DNA of 64,000 bases. It comes from Eubacteriales bacterium mix99 (GTDB lineage Bacteria; Bacillota; Clostridia; Caldicoprobacterales; DTU083). A model generated the notes under the pieces. The model was not told the DNA's origin and did not search any database. It saw only the letters and a program-made list of their open reading frames with translations. Below, piece by piece: positions 60,581-64,000 of this stretch (its first letter is position 1; every line of letters starts with the position of its first letter). Made by a program: the position numbers and the translations under genes. Location: positions 2,570,356 through 2,634,355 of the forward strand of contig CP121690.1 in NCBI GenBank assembly GCA_038396605.1, written 5' to 3'.

Positions 60581-63500
60581 GAGGATCTTGACATGATGTT
60601 CCTTCCCGTCATCGGAGAGGGGCACTTCCGAATCGGCAAGGATCTGACCGTCCAGCTTCATTTCTGCAATTCCCTGTTGTACCTTATTGGGATTTTCAAC
60701 ATCAATGGTGTATTTTGTTTCGCAATAATGATATTCCATGGTAAATCCGCTCCAGTCCTCCGGTATACATGGATGAACGGTGAAGGAGGAAGCCCTCCTC
60801 TGAAAGCCCAGCATTCCTCCGATCCCGGTACGGTACATCCACCCGGCCGCTCCGGTATACCAGGTCCATCCGCCTCTTCCGGTATGAGGAGGTATCGCAT
60901 AGACATCCGCAGCCAGAACATAAGGTTCCGCTTTGTATCGGGAAGCTCCCAAATGGGTCCTGGTATGATTGATGGGATTGATCAGGTGGAAGAGACGCCA
61001 GGCCGTATTGCCATCTCCTGTCGCTGCGAACGCCAGAACCGACCATACGGCAGCATGGGTATACTGTCCGCCGTTTTCCCTGACGCCGGGGACATAGCCC
61101 TTGATATAACCGGGTTCCAGGTTTGACTGATCAAAAGGCGGAGTCAGAAGCCGGATTAAGCCGGCATCCTCGTCCACCAGATAATTCTGAACAGCCCGCA
61201 GGGCTTCCCGGACTCTTTCCTTTTTTCCTCCCCCGGACAGAGCTGCCCAGGACTGGGATATCAGATCAATCCGGCACTCCTCATTCTTTTCGGAACCAAG
61301 AGGCGTCCCGTCATCAAAGTAGGCACGGCGATACCATCCTCCATCCCATGCATTTTTCTCAATGGATATCCGCAGGGTTTCCGCTGTTTTCGCATAACGC
61401 TCTGCCCGTTCCGTATCCCCCCTTTTTCCGCAAATGGAAAGAAAACGATTCAAAACGTCATACAGGAACCAGCCCAGCCATACACTTTCCCCTTTGCCAT
61501 CCATTCCGACCCGATCCATTCCGTCGTTCCAGTCCCCGCCCCCCATCAGCGGAAGTCCATGGCTGCCAAACTGCATGGCATGCTCCAAAGCCCGGATGCA
61601 ATGATCATAGACACAGGATTGGTCATCCGAAGCCTGATAAATGGCATACCGGTCCTGCTCGCCGGGTCCAAGGGGCTCGGTTTCCGAAAGAAAAGGCACC
61701 GGCTCCTCCAACACGCTTTCATCTCCTGTCTCTTCGATATAATCTGCAGTTGCAAACGGAAGAAACAGCAGATCATCTGTGATTCTGGTCCGGACTCCCC
61801 GAAAAGGCGGATGCCACCAATGCAGTACATCCCCCTCCGGAAATTGATGGGCGGCGGATAAAAGGATCTGCTCTCGGGTCCGCTCCGGTGCACTGTAGAC
61901 AAGAGCCATTGCATCCTGAAGCTGATCCCGGAAGCCGAAGGCTCCGCCGGCCTGATAAAAGCCTGTTCTCGCCATGATGCGACAGGCATAGGCCTGGTAG
62001 AGCAGCCACCGGTTCAACAAAAGATCCATGGAAGGATCCGGCGTTTTGACGCGCAGGGTCCCCAATATGTTTTCCCAGAATGCTTTCACTTCCTTCAAAG
62101 CAATTTCTGCGCTTTTTCGATCCGGATACCGGCTTTGGAGCTCCCGGACCTGATCCGGATTCTTTCCCTGTCCCAGATAAAACAGGACATCTTTTTCTTC
62201 TCCGGGAGAAAGTTCGATGGACACCTGTATGGCTGAGCAGGGATCAAACCCTTCATCGGCCCGGCTGGAAAGGTGCGCTCTGGTCATGCACGCCGGTTGG
62301 TCCGGAGAGCCGTTTCGTCCGATAAACTCCCTGCGGTCCGAAGTATAGGAATGGATATCCCGATTACAGGACAAAAATGCGGTCCGCCCTGCAAATTCTT
62401 CCTGATAGTAATTATATGCCTGCATACTGTTTGTTTCCCCATCAAATTCTGTCAGGATAAAGGGACCGCTTTCTTCCCGATTCACACCCAGGACCCATTC
62501 CACATAAAAGAACAGGGAAAGTTTTCTTGGGCGATCCGTATTGTTTTTCAGGGAAACACCAATTATTTTTACCGGATCCTTCAGGGGGACCAGCATGGTT
62601 TGCTGCATCATCATACCGTGACTGGCATGTTCAAATACTGTATATCCCTGCCCATGCCGTATCCGGTAACTTTCCGCTTCACGGACCGGCATGGGAGTAA
62701 TGGTCCAGTATTCTCCTGTTTTGTCGTCCCGGACATACAGAATTTCTCCGGAAGGATCCCGGATCGGATCATTGGACCAGGGAGTCAGTTTGTTCTCCCG
62801 GCTATTCCCACACCAGGTATAGCCGGAACCGGATTCAGTGACCAAAAATCCGAACTCGGGATTGGAGATGATATTGCTCCAGGGAAGAGGCGTTACCTTC
62901 CTGTCCTTTAAATAAACGACATATTCCTTCCCGTCTTCTGAAAATCCTCCCATATCGTTGAAATAGGCAAGTCCCGCGGGCCGGGGAATTTCATTTTTGG
63001 AAACCACATGATAATCGATATCCTGCGTGTTCAGGAGAGGAATGGTTTCATTGGATTTTTTATTCAACAGCAGCTGAGAGGAAATCGATCCGTCTTCCCC
63101 GTTTAAAATCAGTCTGGATGCGCAAAACAGCAGACAAAGATCCTCCTTCGGTATATTGCTGCTTTGACGGAGGAACACGCCCCCCGGCTTATCCATAAGG
63201 TCGCGGGCATGACTGATTCCGGCCAGTTCCCTCAGGCGTTCGTTTACCGGCTGTTCATAACTGTTTCCATATTCATTCAGCAGCACCAGATCCACCTGCA
63301 GGCCTTTCAGTCTCATATATTCATGGGCTGTCAGCATTTGCTGCACCAGTTCCATATGTTCCATCCTGCTGACGCGCAGAAGGACAATGGGCAAATCCCC
63401 GGAAATTCCATATGTCCACAGAGTACTCCTGCCTTTCCGGTTTCTCCGTATCATTTCCCGCTTCCAGTCAGACGGCGGCCTGTTGTAAAGAATCTGTGAG

Positions 63501-64000
63501 GCCATGGCCTGATACAGATTGGCCCTTCCTGCCGAGATATTCAGATAACGGAGCTCCACCTGGGAATGTGTCCAGGCCAGCTCCATGGCACGATTTGCCA
63601 CATTGCTGTTCTGACATTCCCTGGCCTGGGCAATGGCCGATTCACGGGAATCCGCAACTCCGGTTATATAGGAAATCCGAACCGTCTCTCCTGCGGAAAG
63701 ATAAATTCTTCTGCGAATGCTCATAATGGGATCCAGTACGGCACCTGCAGAATCAGACAATGGGAATTCCGGATCCATTACCTGCGGATCCTTCAGAGTT
63801 CTTCCCCTTCCGATAAATCGGGCACGGTCCGTTTCATACTGTATGCTGCCCACCGTTTCTCCTTCCGTTACAACGGTATGGAACATCCACAGTGATTTCT
63901 GCGTTTTTTCCCGCGGTCTCCTGGTTGCCAGCAGAATATTCCGCTCCGGATGAAATTCCGTCTGGACAAACAGATTACTGAAGGCGGGATGGGCAAGATC
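60563..64000 (-). CDS. GH94 glycoside phosphorylase-type enzyme, C-terminal part of a cyclic beta-1,2-glucan synthase-like protein
   Basis: About 1,145 residues visible; the frame is open at the window end, so the N-terminus (with any GT84 glycosyltransferase) lies outside. Starts inside with DLAHPAFSNLFVQTEF...LLATRRPRE, typical of NdvB-type proteins. The catalytic Asp is in GGGDWNDGMDRVG (its codon at 61523-61525), with NGGQYTHAAVW and YKAEPYVLAADVYAIPPHTGRGGWTWYTGAAGWMY toward the C-terminus. Alternatives are a stand-alone beta-1,2-oligoglucan phosphorylase. No signal for sequence breakage was seen. Confidence 0.88.
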   Translation of the reverse strand, partial: DLAHPAFSNLFVQTEFHPERNILLATRRPREKTQKSLWMFHTVVTEGETVGSIQYETDRARFIGRGRTLKDPQVMDPEFPLSDSAGAVLDPIMSIRRRIYLSAGETVRISYITGVADSRESAIAQARECQNSNVANRAMELAWTHSQVELRYLNISAGRANLYQAMASQILYNRPPSDWKREMIRRNRKGRSTLWTYGISGDLPIVLLRVSRMEHMELVQQMLTAHEYMRLKGLQVDLVLLNEYGNSYEQPVNERLRELAGISHARDLMDKPGGVFLRQSSNIPKEDLCLLFCASRLILNGEDGSISSQLLLNKKSNETIPLLNTQDIDYHVVSKNEIPRPAGLAYFNDMGGFSEDGKEYVVYLKDRKVTPLPWSNIISNPEFGFLVTESGSGYTWCGNSRENKLTPWSNDPIRDPSGEILYVRDDKTGEYWTITPMPVREAESYRIRHGQGYTVFEHASHGMMMQQTMLVPLKDPVKIIGVSLKNNTDRPRKLSLFFYVEWVLGVNREESGPFILTEFDGETNSMQAYNYYQEEFAGRTAFLSCNRDIHSYTSDRREFIGRNGSPDQPACMTRAHLSSRADEGFDPCSAIQVSIELSPGEEKDVLFYLGQGKNPDQVRELQSRYPDRKSAEIALKEVKAFWENILGTLRVKTPDPSMDLLLNRWLLYQAYACRIMARTGFYQAGGAFGFRDQLQDAMALVYSAPERTREQILLSAAHQFPEGDVLHWWHPPFRGVRTRITDDLLFLPFATADYIEETGDESVLEEPVPFLSETEPLGPGEQDRYAIYQASDDQSCVYDHCIRALEHAMQFGSHGLPLMGGGDWNDGMDRVGMDGKGESVWLGWFLYDVLNRFLSICGKRGDTERAERYAKTAETLRISIEKNAWDGGWYRRAYFDDGTPLGSEKNEECRIDLISQSWAALSGGGKKERVREALRAVQNYLVDEDAGLIRLLTPPFDQSNLEPGYIKGYVPGVRENGGQYTHAAVWSVLAFAATGDGNTAWRLFHLINPINHTRTHLGASRYKAEPYVLAADVYAIPPHTGRGGWTWYTGAAGWMYRTGIGGMLGFQRRASSFTVHPCIPEDWSGFTMEYHYCETKYTIDVENPNKVQQGIAEMKLDGQILADSEVPLSDDGKEHHVKILMGNSL

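Overview
The window reads as chromosome from an endospore-forming Clostridia-type Firmicute. Evidence: spoVAC-AD-AE, the dipicolinate synthase pair, cwlD, a SpoIIIE/FtsK translocase, Gram-positive informational genes, strong AGGAGG-type ribosome binding sites, frequent TTG starts and a GAAC-N4-GTTC type LexA box. Almost every gene runs leftward (minus strand). The exceptions are four tRNAs near the left end, two small uncharacterised genes (8527..9174 and 54477..54779) and an IS30-family transposase.

Left part (1-9200): an anti-sigma/antagonist pair (cut by the window edge), a tRNA-Pro-Glu-Met-Phe cluster with its own promoter, a sigma-G-type spoVA operon, then rpsA with a long leader, plsC, cmk, a HutP-family gene, a histidine phosphatase and an RpiR-type regulator. 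Core (9200-41200): the gene order rpsB-tsf-pyrH-frr-uppS-cdsA-dxr-rseP-rimP-nusA-rnpM-ylxQ-infB-rbfA-nrnA-truB-ribF-rpsO-pnp-deacetylase-spoVFA-spoVFB-dapG-tepA-ylzJ-ftsK-rimO-pgsA-cinA-recA-rny closely follows the arrangement known from Bacillus subtilis, with proS, polC, asd and dapA missing. Translation, RNA decay, isoprenoid/phospholipid supply, spore dipicolinate synthesis, chromosome translocation and recombination are therefore encoded side by side. Several members carry structured leaders (rpsB, rpsO, pnp, rny, rimP, rpsA).

Right part (41200-64000): ireB with a ferredoxin-tailed aldo/keto reductase and ruvX; whiA-rapZ-PHP-murB-(membrane-anchored binding-protein-like gene)-hprK-HAD, a cell wall and carbon-control cluster; a PspC protein; uvrC; a PBP/FtsW-RodA pair; an atypical receiver protein; tRNA-Arg; an intact IS30-family element with a 13-bp target duplication; cdaR-cdaA (c-di-AMP synthesis); cwlD; and the C-terminal part of a large GH94 enzyme of the cyclic beta-1,2-glucan synthase type, cut by the window end.

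The most unusual signal is translational. In at least two genes (dxr and a small gene after frr), and probably in rny, the codon that is correctly spaced from a strong Shine-Dalgarno and that homology demands is ATT, with no ATG/GTG/TTG available in frame at the right place. Other points worth attention are the IS30 element whose terminal repeats carry outward-facing promoter-like sequences (one relic copy lies directly upstream of the rpsB promoter), a kinase-like anti-sigma factor and a receiver domain that have both lost key residues, and a deacetylase lacking its catalytic Asp pair.
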